The notes: generated from the letters alone by a model not told the origin. A stretch of DNA of 15,300 nucleotides from Cryomorphaceae bacterium (GCA_949511925.1 CATEYX010000115.1:1-15300); one strand, 5' to 3'. Numbered from the stretch's first letter, positions 1 through 8,134 are shown. A program made the numbers and translations.

Positions 1-548
1 CAAAATGCAGCTGGTTGTCTGATTGATCCACCAGTATCACTCCCTAATGTAGCTAAACAAAGCCCTGCTGCAACTGCAGCTGCCGAACCACCTGAACTTC
101 CTCCTGCTACTTTTGTATTGTCTAGTGGGTTTTTTACAGTTCCGTATATTGTGTTTTCATTAGCTGAACCCATTGCAAACTCATCACAATTAAGTCTACC
201 AATAATTATCGCATCTTCATCTAATAATCTGTCAATAACGGTTGCGCTAAATAAGGATTCAAAACCATCTAAAATTTTGGAAGAAGCTGAAACTTTATGA
301 CTCTTATAGCAAAGGTTATCTTTTATTCCAATAACCATTCCTGCCAATTTACCAGCAGTGCCATTTTTTAATTTTTTATCCACAGCTAAAGCCTGACTCA
401 AAGCCTCATCAGTATATACCTGAATAAAAGCATTTAAGTGATTATGCTCTTCAATTTTTTGCAGATAAGAATTGGTTATTTCAACACAAGTAGTTAACTG
501 GTTTGAAAGCGCGCTTTGCACTTGTTTAAAGGAACTGAAAGTTGTCAA
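1..548 (-). CDS. gatA: Glutamyl-tRNA(Gln) amidotransferase subunit A, N-terminal 182 residues
   Basis: GatA is the glutaminase subunit of GatCAB. It releases ammonia that converts Glu-tRNA(Gln) to Gln-tRNA(Gln) in the cytoplasm. The visible part carries the whole Ser-cisSer-Lys triad of the amidase-signature family: Lys76 in GIKDN, Ser151 at the start of SSGGSAAAV, and Ser175 in DTGGSIRQPA. The gene is cut by the left window edge, so about the last 60% is missing. The start is inferred to be TTG at 548. A stop lies a few codons upstream in frame and no ATG lies between, while the following residues (TTFSSFKQVQSALS) look like the usual GatA N-terminus. A GTG at 521 is the alternative. The gene begins 11 bases after the tatA stop, so the two are probably cotranscribed. 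Confidence 0.95.
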   Translation of the reverse strand, partial: MTTFSSFKQVQSALSNQLTTCVEITNSYLQKIEEHNHLNAFIQVYTDEALSQALAVDKKLKNGTAGKLAGMVIGIKDNLCYKSHKVSASSKILDGFESLFSATVIDRLLDEDAIIIGRLNCDEFAMGSANENTIYGTVKNPLDNTKVAGGSSGGSAAAVAAGLCLATLGSDTGGSIRQPAAF

Positions 549-559
549 ATTAAATAAAT

Positions 560-742
560 TTAGTCTTCTTTATTATCTAACTCTTTCTCGACTTCATTCT
601 TTCCTTTTTTAAACTCACTAATACCCTTGCCAAGACCTTTCATGAGTTCAGGAATTTTTTTCCCACCAAATAAAAGTAAAATAGCAAGAGCAGCAATTAT
701 AAATCCTGGATCAGCAAAGCCAAATAATAATATTAATTTCAT
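560..742 (-). CDS. tatA: Sec-independent (Tat) translocase subunit TatA
   Basis: TatA is the pore-forming subunit of the twin-arginine translocase, which moves folded proteins across the inner membrane. At 60 residues it is at the short end of the family. A single membrane helix spans about residues 11-25. The conserved FGGKKIPEL hinge follows, then an amphipathic helix to about residue 46 and a short charged tail (VEKELDNKED). The polar residue usually found near the start of the TatA helix is probably Asp11. It could equally be called TatE, and family membership is clear. tatC is not in the window. A TAnnTTTG box lies about 25 bases upstream, and gatA follows 11 bases downstream. Confidence 0.93.
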   Translation of the reverse strand: MKLILLFGFADPGFIIAALAILLLFGGKKIPELMKGLGKGISEFKKGKNEVEKELDNKED

Positions 743-767
743 AGTTTTAATTGTTAAATTGAATATG

Positions 768-775
768 CAAATCTA
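768..775 (-). promoter_or_regulatory. Candidate -7 box of the tatA-gatA promoter
   Basis: The minus strand reads TAGATTTG, an exact match to the Bacteroidota -7 consensus TAnnTTTG. It lies in the 44-base gap between the EnvC-like gene and tatA. A start of transcription about seven bases downstream would leave a leader of about 20 bases before the tatA ATG. No clean TTG is present at the expected -33 distance, so the call rests on the -7 box and its position. The nine bases TAGATTTGC also occur at the proposed atpB promoter. Confidence 0.45.
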
Positions 776-786
776 TGCATTTTGAT

Positions 787-2040
787 TTAATAAGCCTTAA
801 ATAACCATTTAGAAGGGTCTTGTTTATCATAACCTTTCCAAATCTCAAAATGAAGTTCAGTTTTTTCCTCTATTTCCTGAGTAAAAACTATTCCCATCTT
901 CTCCTTAGCCATCAACTTATCGCCCACCTTCACACTAACCTCTTTTAGCCCTGAATAGACACTAAAATATTCTCCATGATTTAGCAAAATTGCTTTTCCC
1001 TCTCCTTTAATGAAAAATATTCTACTAACGGTTCCATCAAAAACAGCTCTGATATTCATATTTTCATCTGTTACAATATCAATTCCGTTATTGAATGTTT
1101 CAATTCCAGCAAGAACAGAATGCTTTTGCTTACCATAACCTTGTATAATTACTCCCTTTTCCAATGGCCAAGGTAATTTTCCTTTATTATTATTAAAGTC
1201 TGATGACAAAGCCATTGCTTCTGGAGTTAGTGCAAAACCCTTATTTCTCTTTTCAGCCTCTTCTCTTGATTTACGAATTTCTTCAGCAATTATCTTGCGA
1301 ATTTCATCATCCAATGCCTTTGCTCTTTTTTGTTTATCCTTTAGTTGTTTCTTAAATAATTTTTCTGATTTACTTAACTTATTAACCAATTCTTGCTTTT
1401 CTTGTTTCGTGCCTCCAATAGAAATTAGCTCTTGTTTTTTAGCACCAATTAAATTCATTTTTGAGGCTGACTCCAAAACAAGTTGATTGTTTTTATTGGT
1501 TAAAACACCCTCCTTAATGGCTAAGTTTTTTTGACTTTCAATAATTTTAACAACCTGATTCTTACGAAAAGAAGCGTATTGCTTTAAATACACCATTCGC
1601 TTATAGGCCTGATTAAAATCTTCAGAAGAAATAATAAATATCAAATCATTGCGATTCCCCTTTTCTTTAAAACACGCAAAAATCATCTTAGCATATTCAC
1701 TTTTTAACAAAACAAGTTCTTGCTGCTCATCAAGAATTGATTGCTGAGTTTCAATAATAGAGCGTTCCGTTTTTCTAATTTGCTTACCTAATAAACTTAT
1801 CTCAATATTCAAGGTCTTCAATAAGCTTTCTTTATTACTAATTTGCATATCCAACACCCGCAAATAACTTAAGGATTTGCTTTTATTTGCCTTAGTTTTA
1901 TTTAATAAATTAGTGGTATAACTTATCTCTTTTTCTATAGTTGACTTCTGCTTTTTAAGTTCGTCCTTAGTTTGCGAAAAAACTGACAAACTCAAGAAAA
2001 TCCCGAAAAATAAAAAAATATATTTATTTAGCCTCAACAT
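787..2040 (-). CDS. EnvC-like murein hydrolase activator (coiled coil plus degenerate LytM/M23 domain)
   Basis: This is a periplasmic protein of about 417 residues. A signal peptide ends near VFS-QTK, a long Lys/Glu-rich coiled coil covers about residues 25-270, and a C-terminal LytM (peptidase M23) domain covers about 295-417. The order matches EnvC, which activates cell-wall amidases at division rather than cutting peptidoglycan itself. The zinc site is broken. The first His ligand is Asn317 (NNGID), the catalytic His of Y-x-H-L is Gly364 (YSGL), and the first His of HxH is Glu395 (ELHFE); Asp321 and His397 remain. I chose the ATG at 2040 because MLRLNKYIFLFF begins a good signal peptide. 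An in-frame ATG at 2082 would add 14 residues that do not fit one. It overlaps the end of the DUF4292 gene by 17 bases. The target amidase is not in the window. Confidence 0.85.
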   Translation of the reverse strand: MLRLNKYIFLFFGIFLSLSVFSQTKDELKKQKSTIEKEISYTTNLLNKTKANKSKSLSYLRVLDMQISNKESLLKTLNIEISLLGKQIRKTERSIIETQQSILDEQQELVLLKSEYAKMIFACFKEKGNRNDLIFIISSEDFNQAYKRMVYLKQYASFRKNQVVKIIESQKNLAIKEGVLTNKNNQLVLESASKMNLIGAKKQELISIGGTKQEKQELVNKLSKSEKLFKKQLKDKQKRAKALDDEIRKIIAEEIRKSREEAEKRNKGFALTPEAMALSSDFNNNKGKLPWPLEKGVIIQGYGKQKHSVLAGIETFNNGIDIVTDENMNIRAVFDGTVSRIFFIKGEGKAILLNHGEYFSVYSGLKEVSVKVGDKLMAKEKMGIVFTQEIEEKTELHFEIWKGYDKQDPSKWLFKAY

Positions 2041-2761
2041 AAGAACTTGGTATTTTAAAAGGCGTTTGCTGCTGCTGGTCAAAAACTACTTTGGAATAGT
2101 TTAGTTTTAGATTAAGGTCATTTTCAGAAGATGATTTTACTATAAGTTCTAACTGTTCTGGGAAATCATTCTCAAAACTAAAGTTGCTATAAGTATAAAT
2201 TAAACTATTTTCTTTATCAATTAGAACCCCTTGCCTTATTCTGTAAAAATTAGAAATAGTATAAATATAATCTTGTGTGCTTAACATGAAATCATTATTA
2301 ATCCTATCAAAAGAATATTTCTTCTTTAAAATTTTAGGATTAGCTATTATCATTTGCTGTATTTCGTTAAAAGCAATATCTGTTTTTATTATTTTAGAAA
2401 TGTGAGCGATTGGTTTTACAAAATAAGTCTTGTTTGCCCGATTGATATAATATACCGAATCCTTAGTTAGTACTGCTCTAAACAGTTCAATACCAAAAGG
2501 TGCGGCAACAGAGGCCCAAATAAGACTATCCTTTCTAACTCTAATTGAAATTCCTAATGAAACTTCATTACCCTTTTCAAGCATTAACCTTACCCTTCCT
2601 TTTAAAGCCAACCACTCAGGAGAATTATTCTTTAGATTTACCTTTGAAATTAATTCTTTTGCATTTTTTGGAGGTATATAAAAATCAACCTCAGCCACAT
2701 TTTTAGTAACACAGGATGATGCAAACACAATACAAAAAAAATATAGTGCTATCCTATTCAT
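2024..2761 (-). CDS. DUF4292 family LolB-like lipoprotein
   Basis: This is a predicted lipoprotein of about 245 residues. A hydrophobic signal (ALYFFCIVFASS) leads to Cys17, which would be lipidated. The residues after the Cys (VTKNVAEVD) show no obvious Bacteroidota surface-export motif, so a periplasm-facing anchor is more likely. The stretch LIWASVAAPFGIELFRAVLTK and the following strands resemble the pattern of LolB and of DUF4292 (a hydrophobic strand, A/G-P-x-G, then strands ending in K-T-Y). I infer an open beta-barrel that binds a lipid or a lipoprotein acyl chain; this is not established. The ATG at 2761 gives the clean signal peptide, while an ATG at 2773 would add four residues. 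It overlaps the TPR gene upstream by 8 bases and the EnvC-like gene downstream by 17. Confidence 0.8.
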   Translation of the reverse strand: MNRIALYFFCIVFASSCVTKNVAEVDFYIPPKNAKELISKVNLKNNSPEWLALKGRVRLMLEKGNEVSLGISIRVRKDSLIWASVAAPFGIELFRAVLTKDSVYYINRANKTYFVKPIAHISKIIKTDIAFNEIQQMIIANPKILKKKYSFDRINNDFMLSTQDYIYTISNFYRIRQGVLIDKENSLIYTYSNFSFENDFPEQLELIVKSSSENDLNLKLNYSKVVFDQQQQTPFKIPSSYVEAK

Positions 2762-4499
2762 ACAACTTACCATCTTCTATTTTTTTATCTAAAAACTTAC
2801 TTGCTTCTCCTATTTTTTTTGCTTTTTTCCATTCAATAATCGCATCTTCAACATTCCCTAATTGATATAAAATATCGCCATAATGCTCTACAACAACAGC
2901 ACTCATATCACTTCCGTTAGCTAATGATTTTTGCATCCAAATTTTTGCTTGTTCATAATCTGCTAACTCATACAAAATCCAAGCATAAGTATCCTGATAA
3001 GTGCCATTATCTATCTCCAACTCATTGCACTTGTACGACATTTTTTTTGCTTTCTCTAACTTTATCTTTCTAATAGAAAGGTAGTATGCATAATTGTTAA
3101 GGATTAAAACATTATTGGAATCGATTTCAAGTGACTTTTCATAATACTCATCAGATAATTTATGCGCTTTAATTGCATGGTAAGAATCAGCCAATGAAGA
3201 ATAAAATTCTAGTAATAACATGTTATTATCCAAAATAAATTCAACTCCCATATTTAAAGAATTGATAGCCTGATCGTAATTTTTAAACCATTTATTAGCA
3301 ACTCCATTAAAATAATAAAATAAGGGGTCAGTTGAAAAATAAGTTAGTGCCTCTTCACTTGTTTTAAGCATTTCCTCAAAATCACTCTGTTCTGCCTGAA
3401 TAAATAAAACTTGATTCCAAACCTGACTTTTAGTTTTATCCTTTTCCAAAACAATTAAATACTGCTCTTTGGCTTCAGTAAAACGATTATCAGTGTAAAG
3501 AATATCGGCATAAACAGCATTAGGCTTTACTTCATTAGGGTGCGATTCAATTAACAGTTTTGCTAAAGTATAAGCCTGCTCTTTCATAATATTGTTTACA
3601 GCAAGCAATTGAAAGTAAGATGCAAGAATACTTACCTTAATATCAACACCTAATTTTCTGCTTTTAAAAGCTAATTTTAACTCTTCAAAAGATTTCATGT
3701 TATCCCCTTTATCACGATAATAATCAGCTAAGGTTAAATGAATTCGTCCATTTTCAGGTGCAATAATTGCTAATTGCTTAAAAATATCAAATGCTTTTTC
3801 TTTTTCATCATTCAATAAATATACTTCTGATAAAATCTCTAAAGCTTCAATTTCATTTGGAAATTTTTCTAATAAATTTTGCAACTCCTTTATTGCATAT
3901 TTCCTTTTATCCAATTGCATGTACAGCTTATGCTTCTGCATGGAAACCATCTTATCTATTCCCCTTATTTGCTCTAAATCATCATAAACCTCAATCGCTT
4001 TCAAAAAATCCTTATCATAAATATATATGTCGGATAACAGAAAGTACAATTCTCTGTTTCCAGGCTCTTTTAGCAATAGCTTTTTATACTCAATTGCTGC
4101 TGACTTAAAATTCTGATTAGCAAATAAAACTTCAGCATAATTCAGCTGATACCATCTGTTATCTCCATCTAATCCTGTAGCAATTTTAGCTTGTTCAACT
4201 GCTAAATCAAAATTTCCTAAACCCTTATTTATTAGTGCTGACTCATAAAATGGAACTGCTTGTTTATCATCCATTTTTATGCACTTTTTAAACTGCTCCA
4301 AAGCCTCTACATAATTCTCTAAAGATTTTTCCTTTAAAGCATTAAATAAGTGAGTATTAAACATGAAAATATTTTTTTCTATCTCCTGTTTAACATCCTT
4401 ATTGTTTTTATTTTTCCCTTCAGGGTAAAAGGATTTCCATTGTGCAAAAACCTGCACATTCAATAGACACAATATAATTATTATTCCCTTTTTCATCAT
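2754..4499 (-). CDS. Secreted tetratricopeptide repeat protein
   Basis: This is a 581-residue protein with a Sec signal peptide (MMKKGIIIILCLLNVQVFAQ) and no lipobox Cys, so it is probably periplasmic. The rest is an almost unbroken TPR solenoid. Typical helix pairs include ENYVEALEQFKKCIKMD near residue 60, NFKSAAIEYKKLLLKEPGN near 130, EKAFDIFKQLAIIAPENG near 238 and ADYEQAKIWMQKSL near 517. Such proteins are scaffolds for complexes, and no enzymatic motif is visible. The start codon overlaps the stop of the nucleotidyltransferase by one base (TAATG), which suggests translational coupling. A second ATG is the very next codon. Its place between a nucleotidyltransferase and a LolB-like lipoprotein suggests an envelope assembly role, which is an inference. 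Confidence 0.85.
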   Translation of the reverse strand: MMKKGIIIILCLLNVQVFAQWKSFYPEGKNKNNKDVKQEIEKNIFMFNTHLFNALKEKSLENYVEALEQFKKCIKMDDKQAVPFYESALINKGLGNFDLAVEQAKIATGLDGDNRWYQLNYAEVLFANQNFKSAAIEYKKLLLKEPGNRELYFLLSDIYIYDKDFLKAIEVYDDLEQIRGIDKMVSMQKHKLYMQLDKRKYAIKELQNLLEKFPNEIEALEILSEVYLLNDEKEKAFDIFKQLAIIAPENGRIHLTLADYYRDKGDNMKSFEELKLAFKSRKLGVDIKVSILASYFQLLAVNNIMKEQAYTLAKLLIESHPNEVKPNAVYADILYTDNRFTEAKEQYLIVLEKDKTKSQVWNQVLFIQAEQSDFEEMLKTSEEALTYFSTDPLFYYFNGVANKWFKNYDQAINSLNMGVEFILDNNMLLLEFYSSLADSYHAIKAHKLSDEYYEKSLEIDSNNVLILNNYAYYLSIRKIKLEKAKKMSYKCNELEIDNGTYQDTYAWILYELADYEQAKIWMQKSLANGSDMSAVVVEHYGDILYQLGNVEDAIIEWKKAKKIGEASKFLDKKIEDGKLYE

Positions 4500-5500
4500 T
4501 ATTTAACTTCTGAAAAATCACCAATACTTACTTCTTGAATAATGTTGTTTCCGTTAAAAGTGACTTTATTTCCAATCATGGAATTATTCAATTTTGCATC
4601 AATAATTGAACTTTCATTTTGAATTATTGTTTTGCTAATAGCGCTATTACTAATTATAGTATTGTTACCAACGGCAACATGAGGGCCTATTCTAGCATTC
4701 TTAATCACAACATTATCTCCAATAAAACAAGGTGCAATTATTTCAGAATTATCAATTAGAGCAGTGGCTGAAATTATATTTCCATTGTGCTCTAATACTC
4801 TTTCATTCGTGTAAATAGTTGCGTCTTTATTTCCACAATCCAACCATTCATTTACTTCTCCCGGAGAGAATTTAGTTCCTTTATTTTTCATGTTCTCCAA
4901 GGCATTTGTTAACTGATATTCACCTTTATCTTTAATGTCATTGTCTAACAAATACTGTAATTCATTTTTTAAATATTCACCATCATTAAAATAATAGATT
5001 CCAATAATCGCCAAGTCAGAAACAAAAGTATCGGGCTTTTCTACAAAGTCGGTAATTATATTTTCATCATTGAGTTTTACCACTCCAAATGCTGATGGAT
5101 CATCAATTTGGCTTACCCAAATAATACCATCTTTACTACTATCTAAAGTAAAATCAGCTTTGAATAAAGTATCAGCAAAAGCAACTACACAATTCCCTTC
5201 TAAGGATTCTTGTGCGCATAAAATTGCATGAGCTGTTCCTAAGGGTTTGTCTTGATAATAGATACTTCCTTTTGCTCCTAAGCCTTCAGCAATATTAACT
5301 AAATTATCTTCTACTTCTTTTCCAAAATCACCAATAATAAATGCAATTTCATCAACTTCCTTTCCGCATACTTTTACAATATCTTCTACTAATCTTTGTA
5401 CAATTGGCTTTCCTGCAATTGGAATTAACGGTTTAGGGATAGTTAATGTGTGTGGTCTTAATCGGGAACCTCTCCCAGCCATTGGAACTATAATTTTCAT
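4499..5500 (-). CDS. Sugar-1-phosphate nucleotidyltransferase with C-terminal left-handed beta-helix
   Basis: The enzyme would join a sugar 1-phosphate to an NTP to make a nucleotide sugar for surface glycans. The N-terminal 230 residues are the nucleotidyltransferase fold: the nucleotide-binding loop GRGSRLRPHT at 9-18 with KPLIPIAGKPI behind it, the acidic FADTLF strand, and the VEKPD and NEWLDCGN motifs. Residues from about 240 to 333 form irregular hexapeptide repeats (CFIGDN, ARIGPHVAVGNN, SMIGNK), a left-handed beta-helix as in GlmU-type and mannose-1-phosphate guanylyltransferase-like proteins. The sugar and nucleotide cannot be told from sequence alone; dTTP/glucose-1-phosphate, GTP/mannose-1-phosphate and UTP are all possible. 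It starts 13 bases after the dut stop and overlaps the TPR gene by one base. Confidence 0.9.
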   Translation of the reverse strand: MKIIVPMAGRGSRLRPHTLTIPKPLIPIAGKPIVQRLVEDIVKVCGKEVDEIAFIIGDFGKEVEDNLVNIAEGLGAKGSIYYQDKPLGTAHAILCAQESLEGNCVVAFADTLFKADFTLDSSKDGIIWVSQIDDPSAFGVVKLNDENIITDFVEKPDTFVSDLAIIGIYYFNDGEYLKNELQYLLDNDIKDKGEYQLTNALENMKNKGTKFSPGEVNEWLDCGNKDATIYTNERVLEHNGNIISATALIDNSEIIAPCFIGDNVVIKNARIGPHVAVGNNTIISNSAISKTIIQNESSIIDAKLNNSMIGNKVTFNGNNIIQEVSIGDFSEVK

Positions 5501-5513
5501 ATCTTATTATTTT

Positions 5514-5948
5514 TTATTTTACACCAGTGCTACCAAAACCGCCAGAACCTCTTTCTGAATTTTCTAATATTTCAACTTCTATCCACTGTGCCTGTTCGTG
5601 TTTAGCAATTACCATTTGAGCAATACGCTGACCATCCTCAATTATAAATTCTTCAGCTGATAAATTTACCAGAATCACAGCTACCTCTCCTCTATAATCA
5701 GCATCAATTGTACCAGGTGAATTTAGTACAGTAATTCCATTTTTAAATGCTAAGCCACTTCTAGGGCGAACTTGCGCTTCAAAGCCTACAGGTAGCTCCA
5801 TAAAAATTCCTGTCTTGACAATTGTTCTTGCTAATGGCTTTAAAGAGATTGACTCGTCAATATTTGCTCTTAAATCCATTCCTGCGGAAGCAAATGTAGA
5901 ATAGTGAGGCAATGCATGCTTTGATTTATTGATAACTTTTACATTCAT
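5514..5948 (-). CDS. dut: dUTP diphosphatase (trimeric dUTPase)
   Basis: Dut hydrolyses dUTP to dUMP and diphosphate. This keeps uracil out of DNA and supplies dUMP for thymidylate synthesis. At 144 residues it has the normal length of the trimeric family and all five motifs: AGMDLRA (22-28), RPRSGLA (61-67), GTIDADYRGE (79-88, with the catalytic Asp and the uracil-stacking Tyr), GQRIAQMV (106-113), and the C-terminal P-loop-like RGSGGFGSTG (133-142). Its ATG overlaps the flippase stop in an ATGA arrangement, so translation is probably coupled. A DNA-precursor enzyme inside an envelope operon is functionally odd. Confidence 0.97.
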   Translation of the reverse strand: MNVKVINKSKHALPHYSTFASAGMDLRANIDESISLKPLARTIVKTGIFMELPVGFEAQVRPRSGLAFKNGITVLNSPGTIDADYRGEVAVILVNLSAEEFIIEDGQRIAQMVIAKHEQAQWIEVEILENSERGSGGFGSTGVK

Positions 5949-7345
5949 AATTTTAATGCTAATTTGGGTTTTTCTAAACGATAGACAAATATGACAAATC
6001 CTAATAAGAATAAGGAATTAATCCACATATTTAAATTAGTGAAATAAATACAGAAATAGATGCAAAGCATACCAAACAAATACAAAGCAATTCTTTTTAC
6101 TTGATAAGGAACAGAAAAGTGTCTTTTACCTAAATAATAAGAAGCAACAGTCATACTAAAATAACAAACTAAAGTAGCCCAAGCACAGCCAACAAAACCA
6201 AGTACAGGAATAAGAGTAAGGTTAAGGGAGAGCGTAATAATTGCACCAAAAATAGAAAGATAAGCACCATATTTTGTTTTTTCAGTAAGCTTATACCAAA
6301 TAGACAAGTTATAATAAATTCCTAAAAACAGATTAGCTAACAATAAAATTGACACGACTAAAAATCCTCTTTCATCATGATATTCAGTACCTAAAAATCC
6401 TTTTATAACATCATAAAAAATAGTAACGCCTAAAAATATAATTGCCATAATGATGGTGAAATATTTCATGACATCAGCATATATTTTTCTGCTATTTCCC
6501 TCTTTTTCTTGTGCAAAAAAGAAAGGCTCAGCCGCAAACCTAAAGGTTTGAATAAAGAGTATCATGATAATGGATAGTTTGTAAAAAGCACCATATAATC
6601 CCAATTCTGAAGCCGCCATATCAGCGTTGGGTAACAAGTGTTTTAATAAAATTCTATCAATCGTTTCATTGGTTATTCCTGCTAAACCCGCAATAAGAAG
6701 AGGTAAGGCATAAATCATCATTTTTTTCCATAACTTTTTATCAAATACCCAAGATGAACTTATCATTTCAGGGAAAAGCATTATCAATGTAATAACTGAG
6801 GCAGCTAAGTTAGCAATAAAAATATAGGCTATTCCGTACTCTTGGTAGACTATGAAATATAAATTAAGCCCAATATTAACCATAATATTTACTATCCTAA
6901 TAAAAGCAAAGCGCACTGCTTTATCCTGCTCTCTTAATTTTGCAAATGAAATAGAGGCAACAGCATCCATTCCAATAATTAAAGCAAAAAACTGAATGTA
7001 TTCAGGATGATTAGCGTAACCCATCCATTGAGAAATTGCACTTGAATTCAGAAATATTAAACCTACAAATACAACAGAAGATATTAGTAAAGAAATTAAT
7101 GTTGTACTATACACTTTGGTTGTTTCTTCCCTTTTAGAAAATCTAAAAAAAGCAGTTTCCATTCCATAAGTTAACAAGACGACCAAGAAAGCGACATAAG
7201 CATAAAGCTCAGTAACCACTCCATATTCAGCTGGTAAAAAATAACGAGTGTAAAGAGGAACCAGTAGATAATTCAATAGTCTACCTATCACACTACTCAA
7301 ACCATAAATTGCAGTTTGACTCGCTAATTTCTTAAGTGGATTCAA
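5945..7345 (-). CDS. Oligosaccharide/polysaccharide flippase (Wzx-like, MVF/MATE superfamily)
   Basis: This is a 466-residue inner-membrane protein with about 12-14 hydrophobic helices spread over its whole length. Its N-terminus is typical of polysaccharide flippases (LASQTAIYGLSSVIGRLLNYLLVPLYTRY, split here: ASQTAIYGLSS, then GRLLNYLLVPLYTR). Such proteins move undecaprenyl-linked glycans across the inner membrane. A conserved feature of the superfamily visible here is the positively charged first helix. The substrate cannot be predicted. The start is a TTG directly after the enoyl-CoA hydratase stop (TAATTG), and no ATG fits the family N-terminus. It overlaps dut by four bases. The adjacent nucleotidyltransferase may help build the glycan it exports. 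Confidence 0.88.
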   Translation of the reverse strand: MNPLKKLASQTAIYGLSSVIGRLLNYLLVPLYTRYFLPAEYGVVTELYAYVAFLVVLLTYGMETAFFRFSKREETTKVYSTTLISLLISSVVFVGLIFLNSSAISQWMGYANHPEYIQFFALIIGMDAVASISFAKLREQDKAVRFAFIRIVNIMVNIGLNLYFIVYQEYGIAYIFIANLAASVITLIMLFPEMISSSWVFDKKLWKKMMIYALPLLIAGLAGITNETIDRILLKHLLPNADMAASELGLYGAFYKLSIIMILFIQTFRFAAEPFFFAQEKEGNSRKIYADVMKYFTIIMAIIFLGVTIFYDVIKGFLGTEYHDERGFLVVSILLLANLFLGIYYNLSIWYKLTEKTKYGAYLSIFGAIITLSLNLTLIPVLGFVGCAWATLVCYFSMTVASYYLGKRHFSVPYQVKRIALYLFGMLCIYFCIYFTNLNMWINSLFLLGFVIFVYRLEKPKLALKL

Positions 7346-8119
7346 TTAAAATTTTGCTTTTCTTTTTTCCATAAATGCAGTAGTTCCTTCAACAAACTCT
7401 GGCGTTTCAAAACAAGAACCAAATTCTGATATTTCAACTTCAAAACCATTTACGCCATCAGTAAAACCAGCATTAACCGATTTTATTGCCTTAGCAATTG
7501 CCATGGGGGAATTACGCTTAATTTTTGAAGCCAATTTCTCAGCCATTGGCATTAACTCTTCTTGCAAGCAAACATGATTTACTAATCCCCAATCTTTTGC
7601 ATCAGTAGCCGATAACATGCCTGCAGTAGTTATCATTTCCATAGCCTTTCCTTTTCCTACTAAACTAGCTAGCCTTTGCGTACCACCATAACCAGGAATA
7701 ACACCTAAGGAGACCTCAGGAAGACCCATTTTAGCATTGTCTGATGCAATACGAATATGACAGGCCATTGCTAATTCCAATCCACCACCAAGCGCAAAAC
7801 CATTAATGGCAGCTATAGATGGGGTAGAAGCGTTTTCCAATAAATCGAATAATAATTCTTGTCCTTTTCTAGCTAATTTTTGTCCTGCATTTTTATCAAA
7901 AGCAGCAAATTCTTTAATATCAGCACCAGCTACAAAAGCCTTATTATCCGCACCGGTTAGAATAATACACCTTACAGTTGTATCTTTATCAGCAGCACTA
8001 ATAGCTTGGTTTAATTCACTAATAGTAGCTCCATTTAAAGCGTTCAATTGCTTTGGACGATTGATAGTGATGTAACAAATACCTTCTTTATTCTCACTTA
8101 ATATGTTATCGTAAATCAT
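7346..8119 (-). CDS. Enoyl-CoA hydratase/isomerase (crotonase family)
   Basis: This is a 257-residue cytoplasmic crotonase-fold enzyme, the normal family length. Fatty-acid beta-oxidation members add water to trans-2-enoyl-CoA. The oxyanion-hole segments AFVAGADIKEF (61-71) and NGFALGGGLELAMAC (106-120) are present. Both catalytic glutamates are present too: Glu115 in GGGLELAM and Glu135 in GLPEVSLG, followed by GVIPGYGGTQRL. With both acids kept, a true hydratase is more likely than a diverged isomerase or hydrolase, though the exact acyl-CoA is open. It stands first in the seven-gene run, right after the terminator of the ATP synthase genes, with a -7 box 16 bases upstream. Confidence 0.92.
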   Translation of the reverse strand: MIYDNILSENKEGICYITINRPKQLNALNGATISELNQAISAADKDTTVRCIILTGADNKAFVAGADIKEFAAFDKNAGQKLARKGQELLFDLLENASTPSIAAINGFALGGGLELAMACHIRIASDNAKMGLPEVSLGVIPGYGGTQRLASLVGKGKAMEMITTAGMLSATDAKDWGLVNHVCLQEELMPMAEKLASKIKRNSPMAIAKAIKSVNAGFTDGVNGFEVEISEFGSCFETPEFVEGTTAFMEKRKAKF

Positions 8120-8134
8120 GATTTTTAGTTTTTA

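Noticed and set aside
118..300. Plus-strand open frame of 60 codons
   Set aside because: It lies antisense to gatA, whose minus-strand frame carries the conserved amidase motifs; the plus-strand translation shows no recognisable domain.
764..780. Inverted repeat ATGCA/TGCAT between the EnvC-like gene and tatA
   Set aside because: The stem is only five base pairs with no U tract, too weak for a terminator, and it overlaps the proposed tatA -7 box.
2041..2082. Upstream ATG extension of the EnvC-like protein (14 residues)
   Set aside because: The extra residues would put a polar stretch before the signal peptide and extend the overlap with DUF4292 to 59 bases; the ATG at 2040 fits better.
3791..4108. 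Plus-strand open frame of 105 codons, the longest on that strand
   Set aside because: It is fully inside the TPR gene on the other strand, has no promoter box or family resemblance, and its hydrophobic look is expected from the complement of Lys/Glu/Leu codons.
7806..8075. Plus-strand open frame of 89 codons within the crotonase gene
   Set aside because: It mirrors well-conserved crotonase codons including both catalytic Glu; no independent coding evidence. The same holds for plus-strand frames at 1295, 10241, 10778 and 11546.
7346..8119. Possibility that the crotonase is a catalytically dead paralogue
   Set aside because: Both catalytic glutamates and the oxyanion-hole glycines are present, so activity is expected.
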